In this document: positions 48,235-57,259 of the stretch, piece after piece
Position numbering within the stretch: position 1 is the stretch's first letter
Layout: each line of letters opens with the position of its first letter
Assembly: GCF_001183865.1 (NCBI RefSeq)
Contig: NZ_CP012020.1
Coordinates: forward strand, 2,661,839-2,725,838
Origin: Methylophilus sp. TWE2
GTDB lineage: Bacteria > Pseudomonadota > Gammaproteobacteria > Burkholderiales > Methylophilaceae
Length of the DNA stretch: 64,000 nt
Direction: 5' to 3'
Notes under the pieces: generated by a model
What the model was told of the DNA's origin: nothing
What the model saw: only the letters and a program-made list of their open reading frames with translations
Database searches by the model: none
Position numbers and translations under genes: made by a program

Positions 48235-48270
48235 TAAAAAAGACTCAAGTAGCACTTGAGTCTTTTTTAT
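48235..48270. terminator. Bidirectional terminator between porin and GGDEF-EAL gene
   Basis: Stem AGACTCAAGT / ACTTGAGTCT with a three-base loop, flanked by A and T runs on both sides. Serves two converging transcripts. Confidence 0.92.
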
Positions 48271-48299
48271 TTGATGATGCTACTGTTTCACAAAACTGC

Positions 48300-50936
48300 C
48301 TACCTGGCTGAGGCAATCTCACGAGACTGCTGTACAAGCATTTGTTCAAAAGCCTCTGCCGGGACAGGTGGGGAATAGAAAAAGCCCTGCGCGTAATCGC
48401 AATGAATGTCTATCAGCAAGTCTCGTTGCAGGGCGGTCTCCACCCCTTCAGCAATGACTTTGAGCCCAAGTTTGTGTGCCATCACGATAATTGCCTCGCA
48501 CAATACATAACTTTCGTTACCGGCATTCAGATTTCGCGTGAAGGACTGGTCAATCTTCAGGTAATCAATATCGAATTTGCTTAGGTAAGAAAGCGATGAA
48601 TATCCGGTGCCAAAATCATCAATGGCTACCTGGATGCCCATGTCTCTGAACTGCAGCAAACGCTGCTCAACGATAGGGTCCGGATTAAGGAGCAATCCTT
48701 CGGTAATTTCCACCACAATCCGCTTACCTTCCACCCCCATGCTGCGCAAGGCGTGCACCCAGTCATTTTTTGTATCCATCTGTTCTACGAACTGGACTGG
48801 TGATTTATTGACGCTAATGGCAAAGGCGTCATCATTCACCAGTGACTGCCATTGCATTGCATGTTGTGCGGCCTGGGTTAAAATCCAGTCACCCATGGCA
48901 ACAATATCGCCGGTTTCTTCGGCCACCGGAATAAACAAACTTGGACTGATCAAACCGCGTTGCGGATGTTGCCAGCGCATCAACGCTTCTGCTTTGGCAA
49001 TTTTGCCTGTGGCAAGGTCAACGATGGGTTGGTAATAATCGCGCAATTCGCCGTTTTCAAGCGCCACGCGCAAATCACGCGCCAAACTGACGCGTTGTGA
49101 CAGGGCCTCTTTAATCGCCATTGAGAAAAAACGCAGGTTGTTACGGCCACGATTTTTCGCCTCATACATGGCTTGGTCTGCATGCTGTATCATTTCTTCA
49201 GCATTGACCGCATCTTCAGGATATTGGCTGATGCCGATACTGACTGTGACATAGACGCGTTCACCTCCCAGAATCATCGCTTTGGAGATTTCCTGCAGTA
49301 ACTGCTGGCCAAAGGCTTGTACATCGGCACAGGCTGGTTCTGGCAAAATAATGGCGAACTCATCGCCTCCCAAGCGGGCTACCAGCATTTGATCAGACAA
49401 GCATTGACGGATTCGTTGGGCGATCTCTATCAGCAATTCGTCACCACTGCGGTGACCCAGCGTATCATTCACCTCTTTAAACCGGTCCAGATCCAGTAAT
49501 AACAGTCCGAGTTTTTGCTGATGGTCAGCGGCCTCGGCAATTGCCTCATGCAAGTGACTATTGAAATAACGCCGGTTGGGCAATTGCGTCAGGCTGTCGT
49601 AATTAGCCTGTTGCCAAATCACTGCATCCGCCTCTTTCTTGTCAGTGATATCAATATGGGTACCACGCATGATCCATGGCTCACCACTGCTGGTACGTGA
49701 AATCAGCCGTCCCCGATCAGTCATCCACACCCAGTGCCCGTCGTGGTGACGCATACGGATATCGCACTCATAAAAATCAATTTCCCCCTTGAGATGGCGC
49801 TCAACTACTGCAAGCGCAGTTTGCCAGTCATCAGGATGGGTTAATGATTTGACCTTGTCAGCATTGAGCGGAGCCAGCGTTTCAAGCGTATAACCCAGCA
49901 TTTCTGCCCAGCGATGATTCACCTGGCACACACCTGTTTGTATATCCCATTCCCAGGTCCCGGCCCGGGTGGCATCAATAATGTCGGTCAACCGCAAGCG
50001 CTCAAGCTCAAGCTCCTCACGTTTACTTTCTATTTCAGCGGTTTTTCTTTTCACAGCAAGCCGCAGCATGAACACCAGCAAGACCAAACTCACAGCAACC
50101 GTCAACGCCGCAACCAACGCCCACAAAGCTTGGCCGTAATAGAGATGTTTCTGCAAAGGGCGGCCCTTCCATTTTGCCTCAATCGCCGCTAGTTCGGCAG
50201 GCGTGATCGCCGCCATGCCTTTTGCAATCAAACTGAGTGTTTGCTCATTCCCTTTTTTCACTGCCCGGTGAAATTCACCCTGGTAAAGTGTAAAGGCTCG
50301 CAATATGGTTTGGTCTGCGTGGGCACGATAGAGGTAATAAGTGGCCGGATAATCATCCATACACAGGATTTTGATCTCACCTTTGAGAGTGGCTGTGATC
50401 ATTTCTTCGTAGTTGTTATACAGCCGGAATGATTGAACCCCGGCTTGCTTGAGGTGAAAAATACAGCCATCACCCTTTTGCACACCTACAGTAAAGCCAC
50501 TTAAATGGTTGGAAGTCGCAAGACCGCCTATGCTTTCATGGGCATAGATCCCGACAGGCAAGGTGGCATACGGCGCACTGAAGCTGAATCGTTTTTCACG
50601 CTCGGGATCCTGATAAATCATTTCAATGACATCGGCATGCCCACTCTGCAGTTGCTGGAGCGCCTGTTCCCAGACAATCGCCAGCAAGGTCACCTTGACG
50701 CCTGTCTTTTGTTCCCACAATTTCCAGGTGTCAGCCACAATACCCACGGTATTACCGTTGGTATCTTTGAATAAATACGGTGGATAATTATCATCGCTAA
50801 TCACCGTGATGGATTCAGCAGCGCTCACATTTATCGCGATGCTCAGACACAGCATCACCAGGCTGCAAAGACAGCAGAATCGTGACAGTTTGCCGTCAAC
50901 AAAAGCACGTAAGAACCTGGCAACACACTTATTCAT
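48300..50936 (-). CDS. Periplasmic-binding-protein sensor, PAS, GGDEF-EAL protein
   Basis: A large cyclic-di-GMP enzyme of 878 residues. Signal peptide or first helix (about 20-40), a periplasmic amino-acid-binding-like domain (VISDDNYPPYLFKDTNG to about residue 265), a membrane helix (LWALVAALTVAVSLVLLVFMLRL), coiled coil, a PAS/PAC domain (GTWEWDIQTGVCQVNHRWAEMLG), GGDEF (RLGGDEFAIIL) and EAL (EALMRW). Both catalytic motifs are intact; the RxxD site is not. The sensor suggests control by an extracellular small molecule. Single gene, ending at the shared terminator. Confidence 0.92.
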   Translation of the reverse strand: MNKCVARFLRAFVDGKLSRFCCLCSLVMLCLSIAINVSAAESITVISDDNYPPYLFKDTNGNTVGIVADTWKLWEQKTGVKVTLLAIVWEQALQQLQSGHADVIEMIYQDPEREKRFSFSAPYATLPVGIYAHESIGGLATSNHLSGFTVGVQKGDGCIFHLKQAGVQSFRLYNNYEEMITATLKGEIKILCMDDYPATYYLYRAHADQTILRAFTLYQGEFHRAVKKGNEQTLSLIAKGMAAITPAELAAIEAKWKGRPLQKHLYYGQALWALVAALTVAVSLVLLVFMLRLAVKRKTAEIESKREELELERLRLTDIIDATRAGTWEWDIQTGVCQVNHRWAEMLGYTLETLAPLNADKVKSLTHPDDWQTALAVVERHLKGEIDFYECDIRMRHHDGHWVWMTDRGRLISRTSSGEPWIMRGTHIDITDKKEADAVIWQQANYDSLTQLPNRRYFNSHLHEAIAEAADHQQKLGLLLLDLDRFKEVNDTLGHRSGDELLIEIAQRIRQCLSDQMLVARLGGDEFAIILPEPACADVQAFGQQLLQEISKAMILGGERVYVTVSIGISQYPEDAVNAEEMIQHADQAMYEAKNRGRNNLRFFSMAIKEALSQRVSLARDLRVALENGELRDYYQPIVDLATGKIAKAEALMRWQHPQRGLISPSLFIPVAEETGDIVAMGDWILTQAAQHAMQWQSLVNDDAFAISVNKSPVQFVEQMDTKNDWVHALRSMGVEGKRIVVEITEGLLLNPDPIVEQRLLQFRDMGIQVAIDDFGTGYSSLSYLSKFDIDYLKIDQSFTRNLNAGNESYVLCEAIIVMAHKLGLKVIAEGVETALQRDLLIDIHCDYAQGFFYSPPVPAEAFEQMLVQQSREIASAR

Positions 50937-51094
50937 GGTTAATTAGATGTGGTCCTGCGATTGGTCGAAAAAGGCTCACCGCGCCATTATGAGCTGCATC
51001 ATACAAACATTTACGGAAATTGTCCCTTGTACCTTTAACACAAGCCGTTATTTACGTTAAAAATACGGGCTCCCTCATCAGGCAAACAATCAAC

Positions 51095-51120
51095 AAAAAA
51101 GCGCCAGGATCACCTTGCGC
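51095..51120 (-). terminator. Terminator after the pyridoxamine-oxidase-like gene
   Basis: On the minus strand GCGCAAGG / CCTGGCGC (one mismatch) with a four-base loop, followed by TTTTTT. Confidence 0.8.
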
Positions 51121-51144
51121 CTTCATGAAAAAGTCTGTTGATGG

Positions 51145-51819
51145 CTAAACGTCCGGAGCCCCAGCCTTGATTTTCGCAATCCAGTCTTCCACTTGGATGA
51201 AACCGGCCTCTTGCGCTTTTTTCGCGTCCGCCTCGGAAATCACATCTTGCACAAACTCAAGGCGCTTCCATTCAGCCAACGGGGTCTGGCATTGGGCAGT
51301 TGGCACGTAGCGTGAATTGCTCTCTCGGGTATAGCGATGGATATAGCGCGGGCAGTTTTGCCACAATTCGGACAGTGTGACCTTCACCACGAACTCGGCT
51401 TCCTGGTAAAGAGCCAACAGAGCTGGCTCCCTGGAAACCTGGCTGACGCCTTGCAACCGGATACGATGCGGGCGCTCGAATGAAATAAACAACATACCGA
51501 TCTCCGCATTGCCAACCATATTGCCCACGGAAAGCTGCATGCCATTACCGTTATAAATGGGAAAAGTCAGCGTCTTGTCATCAATCACTCGCACAAAGCC
51601 AGGAAAGCCTCCTTTATATGAAACGGTAGGCCTGCCATTGTGGTCAACGGTAGACAGGAAAAACATGTCAAGGGACTCAATAAAGCCTTTGGCATCCTCA
51701 TCAATCTCGGTTTTACAGGCAATTTCCTCAATGCGGTCCGCCAGCTTTCTTGTGCCTTGTTCATCCTGCACCTTGCGGTGCGTTTCTCCAAATAAACGAC
51801 TCATCATTGCCCCATTCAT
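51145..51819 (-). CDS. Pyridoxamine 5'-phosphate oxidase-like flavoprotein
   Basis: A 224-residue soluble protein with a split-barrel flavin-binding fold. It has FFLSTVDHNGRPTVSYKGGFPGFV, then LTFPIYNGNGMQLSVGNM and RIRLQGVSQVSRE. It lacks the substrate-binding residues of true PdxH as far as I can judge. It belongs to the broad family of FMN- or F420-dependent reductases of unknown substrate. The start could be one of two closely spaced ATGs. Single gene with its own terminator. Confidence 0.8.
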   Translation of the reverse strand: MNGAMMSRLFGETHRKVQDEQGTRKLADRIEEIACKTEIDEDAKGFIESLDMFFLSTVDHNGRPTVSYKGGFPGFVRVIDDKTLTFPIYNGNGMQLSVGNMVGNAEIGMLFISFERPHRIRLQGVSQVSREPALLALYQEAEFVVKVTLSELWQNCPRYIHRYTRESNSRYVPTAQCQTPLAEWKRLEFVQDVISEADAKKAQEAGFIQVEDWIAKIKAGAPDV

Positions 51820-51910
51820 TGACTAATTAGTATTGCATAGCATCCTACACGCGGCTTCTGGCACTTGATCGAGACAGTACGATTGCCGCGTACCTCATCA
51901 GGAGATGCCA

Positions 51911-52678
51911 TTAAAATACACGGATAAGACGGAAACTCCATAGCCGCTCTGTTTTATCGGCCCGATCCAGCGTAGACCATGCCGTGCCCAGCTGCAAGGT
52001 GTAATATTGGCTGACATCATAATGCAACTGCGGGGTCAGCCGATAGCGCCAACTGCCTCGATGGCTGACCTCCTGGTTGAGCTCCAGGCCCAGGGTCAAC
52101 CGGGGGGACACATCATAAAAAACCGTATTATTCAGCAGATAATCGACTTGAGCGCTACGATTGATATTGTGGATACGCAGCCCCAGCATACTCAAGCTTG
52201 ACCATTGCGCTGCTAACTTCAGACCATAAATGTAAGTGGCATCGGCCGAAAGCGCACGCGTATGTTTGTTCACATCCACAAACGCCTGCCAACCATGTGC
52301 CATCCCCTGGCTGGCATCCATGCCCAAGGTTTTCTGCACGGCCAATTTATAGCGTTCATGGCTTGCATTCTGGAAAGGTAATTCGACTTCGATCGCCAGA
52401 TCATCGGCCAGGCCATACTCCAGTTCAGGGGCCCAGTTGATATCACCCGTAAACGGGTTGTAGTCGCCTAATGCATTGATTTCAAGCTCACCCTGCTTGA
52501 CGCCCAGAGGACGCACCAAGTCATAAACCATGGGCTCTGGAATTCTTAGGGAATGATCGCTATGGGCTGCATCCGGCTCGATGAATACCGGTTCGGGGAG
52601 CCTTTCTGAAGCATGCACGGAAGGATGCGCTGCCAGACTCGCGAGCCATCCGAGTAAAGGATAAAAACACTTCATCAA
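51911..52678 (-). CDS. Probable outer-membrane beta-barrel protein of unknown function
   Basis: I do not recognise a family with confidence. The 255 residues start with a signal peptide (LLGWLASLAAHPSVHA). Alternating hydrophobic and polar strands typical of a small beta-barrel follow (LEINALGDYNPFTGDINWAPELEYGLADDLAIEVELPF; GLELNQEVSHRGSWRYRLTP is a later strand pair). It ends LIRVF, with a terminal Phe. No partner gene is obvious on either side. Confidence 0.7.
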   Translation of the reverse strand: MMKCFYPLLGWLASLAAHPSVHASERLPEPVFIEPDAAHSDHSLRIPEPMVYDLVRPLGVKQGELEINALGDYNPFTGDINWAPELEYGLADDLAIEVELPFQNASHERYKLAVQKTLGMDASQGMAHGWQAFVDVNKHTRALSADATYIYGLKLAAQWSSLSMLGLRIHNINRSAQVDYLLNNTVFYDVSPRLTLGLELNQEVSHRGSWRYRLTPQLHYDVSQYYTLQLGTAWSTLDRADKTERLWSFRLIRVF

Positions 52679-52806
52679 TAGATTTATATCAATAAAATGT
52701 TATGTTAGCACACTCACTAAAGGATTCTTTGCATGCCTACGTGGTTAGTGAAAAGCGGATGCGGAAACCTTACCAATAACAAACATGTCTGCCATTTTTA
52801 AAGAGC

Positions 52807-54150
52807 CTATTTCCAGAGCCTGTAGGTATTTCGGCCTCTATGTTTTGCCTGGTAAAGCGCCATATCGGCCTGCTTTAATAGCTGCTTCAAAGTGACTTCA
52901 GTGTCCGGGTCAAACAAGGCAAGGCCTATACTAATATGCACCGGGATTTCCTTGTCATTGATCAACAGCGGTGTATGAAAAATGTCTAGCAGATTAATGG
53001 CAATCTGGATCAATGCTTGCTCCGACTGCTGATCTTTTACCACAATCACAAATTCGTCGCCCCCCAGGCGGCTGACCGTATCCAGATCGCGAATATTTGA
53101 TTTCAGCCTGGCTGCCACGGCTTTGATCACTTCATCGCCGACATCATGGCCGTACTGGTCATTGATTGCTTTGAAATGGTCGATATCCAGCGCCATTAAA
53201 CCAAACCTTTTGCGGTCACGCTTGGCTTCCGAATGCGCATAACTCAGACGGCTCTCGAGTAATCTGCGATTCGGCAGACCTGTCAGGCTGTCCATCAAAG
53301 CACCCTCTGATAAATAATAACGTTCCTGGGCAAAGAAATATGCCAGACTACCTATAAACAAGCTTAATAATGCACTCAAGACTATCCCCAGTTTGTGACT
53401 CGGTAACGATTGCATACTTTTGTTTTCAATCGCCCACTCCCATTTACCGTTCGGTACGCTGCTATGCATGATGAAAATGTTCTTTTGCTTGAATAGCGCA
53501 GCATCTCCATAAAAGACCTGTTTGTGATCTTGCGTCCTGATGGCAAAGGCAAACTGCGGGTTATGATCGCCCTTAAACGCAGCCTGCATAAAGCTGCTGG
53601 TATCAATCACTGTCGACATAATGCCCCAATAGTGATCATCCACAAAAATCGGGAATCGGAATATCATGCCATTCCCGCCCTGAATCAGCTCGAGGGGACC
53701 ATCCAATACGCCTTGCCGGGAATCAATCGCAAATTTGACCTTGGGCCACTGGGAAGGCAGATCCCGATAATCCATGCCGATGATTTTCTCATTGTTTTTT
53801 TCAGGGTAAACATAGGTGACTTTATAGTTAACGGCAACAGCGAGATTTCTGACATGACGGGCATTCGACCAGAGGTCGGCCAATATGGCCTGCATTTTTT
53901 CATGCTTCAACTCATGGCGGTACGCTTTAATAAAGCTGGAAAAACCATTGGAAATAAACAATAGCGAATTTAACTCACGATCGAGTTCTGCGCGCAGCAG
54001 GCTGCCATAGGTGGCAGCTTCAATATACGCTTCATTTTCAGCCTTCTGGCGCTGGTAATCGAACAGGGAATGCCAGAATAAAAAAGCTAACATGGCTGCC
54101 AACACAGCAATGATCTGGCTTTTGAGTCTCTGACTTAACTTTTGAGGCAC
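52807..54150 (-). CDS. CHASE-domain diguanylate cyclase
   Basis: A 447-residue membrane GGDEF protein. First helix at about 12-30, a periplasmic CHASE sensor (VTYVYPEKNNEKIIGMDYRD and GNGMIFRFPIFVDDHYWGIM), a second helix near 260-280 and a C-terminal GGDEF domain with RLGGDEF. An inhibitory RxxD site is present (RDLD five residues before GGDEF), so this cyclase should be feedback-inhibited by cyclic-di-GMP, unlike the other GGDEF proteins in this window. CHASE domains bind small ligands such as cytokinin-like or other organic molecules. Confidence 0.9.
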   Translation of the reverse strand: MPQKLSQRLKSQIIAVLAAMLAFLFWHSLFDYQRQKAENEAYIEAATYGSLLRAELDRELNSLLFISNGFSSFIKAYRHELKHEKMQAILADLWSNARHVRNLAVAVNYKVTYVYPEKNNEKIIGMDYRDLPSQWPKVKFAIDSRQGVLDGPLELIQGGNGMIFRFPIFVDDHYWGIMSTVIDTSSFMQAAFKGDHNPQFAFAIRTQDHKQVFYGDAALFKQKNIFIMHSSVPNGKWEWAIENKSMQSLPSHKLGIVLSALLSLFIGSLAYFFAQERYYLSEGALMDSLTGLPNRRLLESRLSYAHSEAKRDRKRFGLMALDIDHFKAINDQYGHDVGDEVIKAVAARLKSNIRDLDTVSRLGGDEFVIVVKDQQSEQALIQIAINLLDIFHTPLLINDKEIPVHISIGLALFDPDTEVTLKQLLKQADMALYQAKHRGRNTYRLWK

Positions 54151-54319
54151 AATACGTTTTAAGGTAACGAAGAGTTCATGAACGAATCTGCTTACGATTT
54201 TACCTCAAGAAAACTGTTATCTTTGCAATAAACAGCCACGTGATAACTATCTACTTCGAAAATAATTACTGCGGAAAATTATTTCTCGTCAATGCCAGTT
54301 CTGGTATGGCGATCAATGG

Positions 54320-54484
54320 TTATAAATCAATAAACCCTATCGTAAACGCCAGAACCAGTAATATCGCCAACAATACACCTATGGCCCGGGCAGGATCAAT
54401 GCTCCAATCAACGGAGGCCAGACTCACCCGGCAGGCATGTGCGAGCATGAGGACAAACAGCACAAGGAGTAGCATACTTAACAT
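54320..54484 (-). CDS. Small membrane protein, 54 residues
   Basis: Short gene with a good ribosome-binding site (GGGAG, about eight bases before the ATG). It encodes two hydrophobic helices: MLSMLLLVLFVLMLAHAC and, after a short loop (SVDWSIDPARA), IGVLLAILLVLAFTIGFIDL. No family recognised. It lies downstream of motif copy A (54621-54638), which points toward it. The coding call rests on the start signal and the clear two-helix pattern. Confidence 0.65.
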   Translation of the reverse strand: MLSMLLLVLFVLMLAHACRVSLASVDWSIDPARAIGVLLAILLVLAFTIGFIDL

Positions 54485-54620
54485 ATCTTTCTCCCGCTCA
54501 AAAGTAATCAGTAATAACGATCAATTTGCCACGCTAAGATCTTTGCAACGCTAAACCCTTTGCAAAGTTAGATAAGCGCCATCATGCATTCGTCAACAAA
54601 CAATTTCGAGTCTATGAAGA

Positions 54621-54638
54621 CTGAATTTTCTGTAGGAA
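54621..54638 (-). promoter_or_regulatory. Motif copy A, TTCCTACA-N4-ATTCAG
   Basis: On the minus strand TTCCTACA, GAAA, ATTCAG. It lies 137 bp upstream of the small membrane protein at 54320-54484 and reads toward it. One of five copies in this end of the window. Confidence 0.55.
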
Positions 54639-54657
54639 AGATCGGACAGGATGCATA

Positions 54658-55107
54658 TTAAGACAAGATGAATGTTAAATAAGGCCCGACGCCTGTTTGG
54701 GAAATCGAATTCAAGGCTGCGCCAGCACTCTGTTGCTCACTTAAAGCAAGGTCGCCAAGTGAAACAATCCCCACCAGCCGGTGATCACGATCTACCACCG
54801 TCAATCGGCGAACTTGCAACTCACTCATATAACGGGCAGCCTCTTCAACCGGATAGTCATCAAAAATATATTCCACTTCCGAGGTCATCACCTGTTGTGC
54901 CCCGGTTTCCATAGGAGACAAACCTTCAGCAACGGCTCGAACGGTAATGTCACGGTCAGTCAGCAGACCGATTAACCTGTATTCTTCTCTCTCATCCGGA
55001 TTTTTAACTCTCGCCTGACCACGCCATCGTTGATTGTCAGGTATGGGATGAAAGTTGCGTAGGAAATACGAAGTTTTCAGCACAGCCCACGGAATTCTGA
55101 CAGGCAT
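54658..55107 (-). CDS. CBS-domain protein with atypical first CBS
   Basis: A 149-residue protein. A CBS domain normally comes as a pair. The second is intact here (VMTSEVEYIFDDYPVEEAARYM to LVGIVSLGDLAL), and the end of the first is recognisable (RLIGLLTDRDITVRAVAEG). The first 50 residues (PVRIPWAVLKTSYFLRNF onward) do not look like the start of a CBS domain, where REIMT-type sequence and its helix are expected. The N-terminus may have been replaced or frame-disrupted. Ligand would be an adenine nucleotide. Confidence 0.7.
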   Translation of the reverse strand: MPVRIPWAVLKTSYFLRNFHPIPDNQRWRGQARVKNPDEREEYRLIGLLTDRDITVRAVAEGLSPMETGAQQVMTSEVEYIFDDYPVEEAARYMSELQVRRLTVVDRDHRLVGIVSLGDLALSEQQSAGAALNSISQTGVGPYLTFILS

Positions 55108-55181
55108 ATCAGGGAAGCACCTATAAAAACAGTGTAGCAGTCAATGTATTTTGTTAACCATCCATTTTAAGGAGATTAAAA

Positions 55182-55346
55182 ATGCATATTGCGAACTTGG
55201 TCACTGACAGCCTGGGAGATGAAAACACCCATCCGGTGTTTCCCGATGAGAGCCACAAGCCCATCAAGCCAGATCCGGACACCCCCTATCAACCCACGGA
55301 ACCGGCAGAGCCCGATATCCAGCCGGAAATCATAGGAGATCAATAG
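55182..55346 (+). CDS. Small acidic proline-rich protein, 54 residues
   Basis: Short gene with a strong ribosome-binding site (AAGGAG, eight bases before ATG). The protein begins MHIANLVTDSLGDE and then runs into Pro- and Asp/Glu-rich sequence (PIKPDPDTPYQPTEPAEPD), ending in IIGDQ. Likely disordered. No family recognised. It ends three bases before the start of the P450 gene, so the two are almost certainly translated together. Confidence 0.7.
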   Translation: MHIANLVTDSLGDENTHPVFPDESHKPIKPDPDTPYQPTEPAEPDIQPEIIGDQ

Positions 55347-55348
55347 CG

Positions 55349-56602
55349 TTGGCGGCTTTACCTCAAGATACCGCCTTTGACAGTACCTTATCGCTGATAC
55401 GCAAGGGCTATCGGTTTATTTCGGACACATGTCGTGCGCTGGATACTGACGTATTTGAAACACGGTTATTATTCAGAAGCGTGATTTGCATGCGAGGTGC
55501 AGAAGCCGCCCGGATTTTCTACGATCCTGATAAATTTCTTCGTCATGGTGCCATGCCCACGCGCGCTCAAAAGACGTTGGTCGGCGTAGGCGGGGTGCAA
55601 AGCCTGGATGGTGCTGCCCATAGACACAGAAAGCACCTGTTTATCAGCCATTTGATGAATCATGAACGCATCAACGCGCTGGCAGAGCTTCATCGCATGC
55701 ACTGGCATTCAACATTAGCCCTATGGCCAATTCATGAGGAGATGGTGTTATTTGAGCATGCGCAAAACACCTTATGCCGATCTGTATGTGCTTGGGCGGG
55801 GGTGCCATTGCCACCCAGTGAGTGTAGCCGACGCGCAAAAGAGTTTGGACGAATGATTGATAGCGGGGCGCGTCTTGGATGGCATCACTGGCGTGGCCGC
55901 ATGGCAAGAAGTTCAAGCGAAAAATGGCTCATGGCCGAGATTGAAAAAATCAGATCAAGCAAACAGGAAGCAGCAACCAGCATTCTGCAAGCCTTTGCCT
56001 GGCATAGAGACGAACACGGTGACTTGCTCCCGTGCCACACCGCCGCTGTCGAGTTGATCAATGTGTTGCGCCCCACCGTGGCCATCGCCCAACTCGTGGC
56101 ACTCAGTGCGCTTGCTATTCACCAATATCCACACGTGCGGGAAAAATTACTCAACCAACATTCAGAATACCTTGACTGGTTTATTCTGGAGGTACGCCGG
56201 TTTTATCCTTTTTTCCCGTTTCTTGCGGCATATGCCCGCGAAGATTTCAACTGGAAAGGATGGCACTTCAAAAAAGGCACCTTGACCCTGCTGGACATTT
56301 ACGGAAACAATCATGACGGCCGACATTGGGAGCAGCCGGATGAGTTCAAGCCGGAACGCTTTAAAAATTGGTCGCAAGACGAGTACAGCTTTATTGCCAA
56401 TGGTGGCGCGACCTATGCAGAGCACCACCGCTGTCCAGGCGAATGGATTACCAACCGTTTAATGAAGGTGGCGCTTAAACTCCTGGTACAAAATCTTCGC
56501 TACACCGTACCCAAGCAAGATTTAAGTGTCTCGCTGGCGCGCATCCCTACTTTACCCAAGAGCGGGATGATTATTGCGCCACTCAGTTACTCTGCTTCAT
56601 GA
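55349..56602 (+). CDS. Cytochrome P450 of the CYP152 peroxygenase type
   Basis: A 417-residue P450. The heme-binding Cys is in GGATYAEHHRCPGEW. The I-helix segment LRPTVAIA lacks the usual acid-alcohol pair and carries the Arg-Pro found in CYP152 enzymes, which use H2O2 to hydroxylate or decarboxylate fatty acids. The ExxR motif is visible as EVRR. Start is TTG 55349, with AGGAG about ten bases upstream; no better ATG is close. It is preceded by the 54-residue acidic protein. The substrate is inferred from the family. Confidence 0.85.
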   Translation: MAALPQDTAFDSTLSLIRKGYRFISDTCRALDTDVFETRLLFRSVICMRGAEAARIFYDPDKFLRHGAMPTRAQKTLVGVGGVQSLDGAAHRHRKHLFISHLMNHERINALAELHRMHWHSTLALWPIHEEMVLFEHAQNTLCRSVCAWAGVPLPPSECSRRAKEFGRMIDSGARLGWHHWRGRMARSSSEKWLMAEIEKIRSSKQEAATSILQAFAWHRDEHGDLLPCHTAAVELINVLRPTVAIAQLVALSALAIHQYPHVREKLLNQHSEYLDWFILEVRRFYPFFPFLAAYAREDFNWKGWHFKKGTLTLLDIYGNNHDGRHWEQPDEFKPERFKNWSQDEYSFIANGGATYAEHHRCPGEWITNRLMKVALKLLVQNLRYTVPKQDLSVSLARIPTLPKSGMIIAPLSYSAS

Positions 56603-56898
56603 CCAACCGTATACCCGGCCTCAGTCAATGTGAAGGCTTCATCGACTGAGTAAATCCATCTCTTTGCTTTGGCATATTCCAACCCTTCGACAAGATCGGT
56701 TTGTCCCTTGTGTTTTTCGTACCAGGCGCCACTGAGCCTGACCGCCGTAAGGGTTTCCCCGGCAAACAGCCCGAAGTGATGCACGAAAATAACCGCGATC
56801 ATGCGCGCATTCTGCTCAGGGGAGTGAATGGTATCAGCGGCGGTCTCCTGATTGGGCAGCGCCTGATCCATCCCGGTTTCAGTTTCTTTAGTCACCAT
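56587..56898 (-). CDS. Hypothetical protein, 103 residues
   Basis: No family recognised. A soluble acidic protein with a polar N-terminus (residues 1-30), a central segment RMIAVIFVHHFGLFAGETLT and a C-terminal block ending LTEAGYTVGHEAE. It begins four bases after the stop of the DUF3309 gene, so it is probably the second gene of that transcript. It overlaps the convergent P450 gene by 16 bp at their 3' ends. Confidence 0.6.
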   Translation of the reverse strand: MVTKETETGMDQALPNQETAADTIHSPEQNARMIAVIFVHHFGLFAGETLTAVRLSGAWYEKHKGQTDLVEGLEYAKAKRWIYSVDEAFTLTEAGYTVGHEAE

Positions 56899-56902
56899 GG
56901 AT

Positions 56903-57055
56903 TTATTTTCCCGTCAATGCCAGCACCAGCAGAATAATGAGGATCAGCCCCAGCCCGCCACTGGGGTAATATCCCCAATTGGTGCTGTAAGGCCAAGTTG
57001 GCAAGGCACCGATTAAAGCAAGAATCAGAACTACCCAAAGGACTGTACTCAGCAT
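56903..57055 (-). CDS. DUF3309 family small membrane protein (copy 1)
   Basis: A 50-residue protein of the DUF3309 family: helix VLWVVLILALIGALP, the family signature TWPYSTNWGYYPSGGLG, helix LILIILLVLALTG. AGGAG precedes the ATG. Its paralogue is at 61129-61281. Function unknown. First gene of a two-gene unit downstream of motif copy B. Confidence 0.85.
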   Translation of the reverse strand: MLSTVLWVVLILALIGALPTWPYSTNWGYYPSGGLGLILIILLVLALTGK

Positions 57056-57124
57056 CACCGTCTCCTATGATTATGTGAATGTTTATAATGCCGGTAGAGA
57101 AAGGCATGCGCCATGCATATTCAG

Positions 57125-57142
57125 CTGAAATGATTGTAGGAA
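57125..57142 (-). promoter_or_regulatory. Motif copy B, TTCCTACA-N4-TTTCAG
   Basis: Minus-strand copy 70 bp upstream of the DUF3309 gene at 56903-57055, reading toward it. It forms a divergent pair with copy C, whose distance to its own gene is almost identical (71 bp). Confidence 0.6.
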
Positions 57143-57171
57143 TCAGCGGACACACTTTTTAAATCAGCCCT

Positions 57172-57189
57172 TTCCTACAGAAAATTCCG
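57172..57189 (+). promoter_or_regulatory. Motif copy C, TTCCTACA-N4-ATTCCG
   Basis: Plus-strand copy 71 bp upstream of the DUF421 gene at 57260, reading toward it. Divergently paired with copy B 29 bp away. Confidence 0.6.
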
Positions 57190-57259
57190 CTTTATCTGAT
57201 AAGTCCTCGGGGCTGCGGTTTTATAGCATGCGTTTATCGGAGTGATAAAAGGTTGATCC

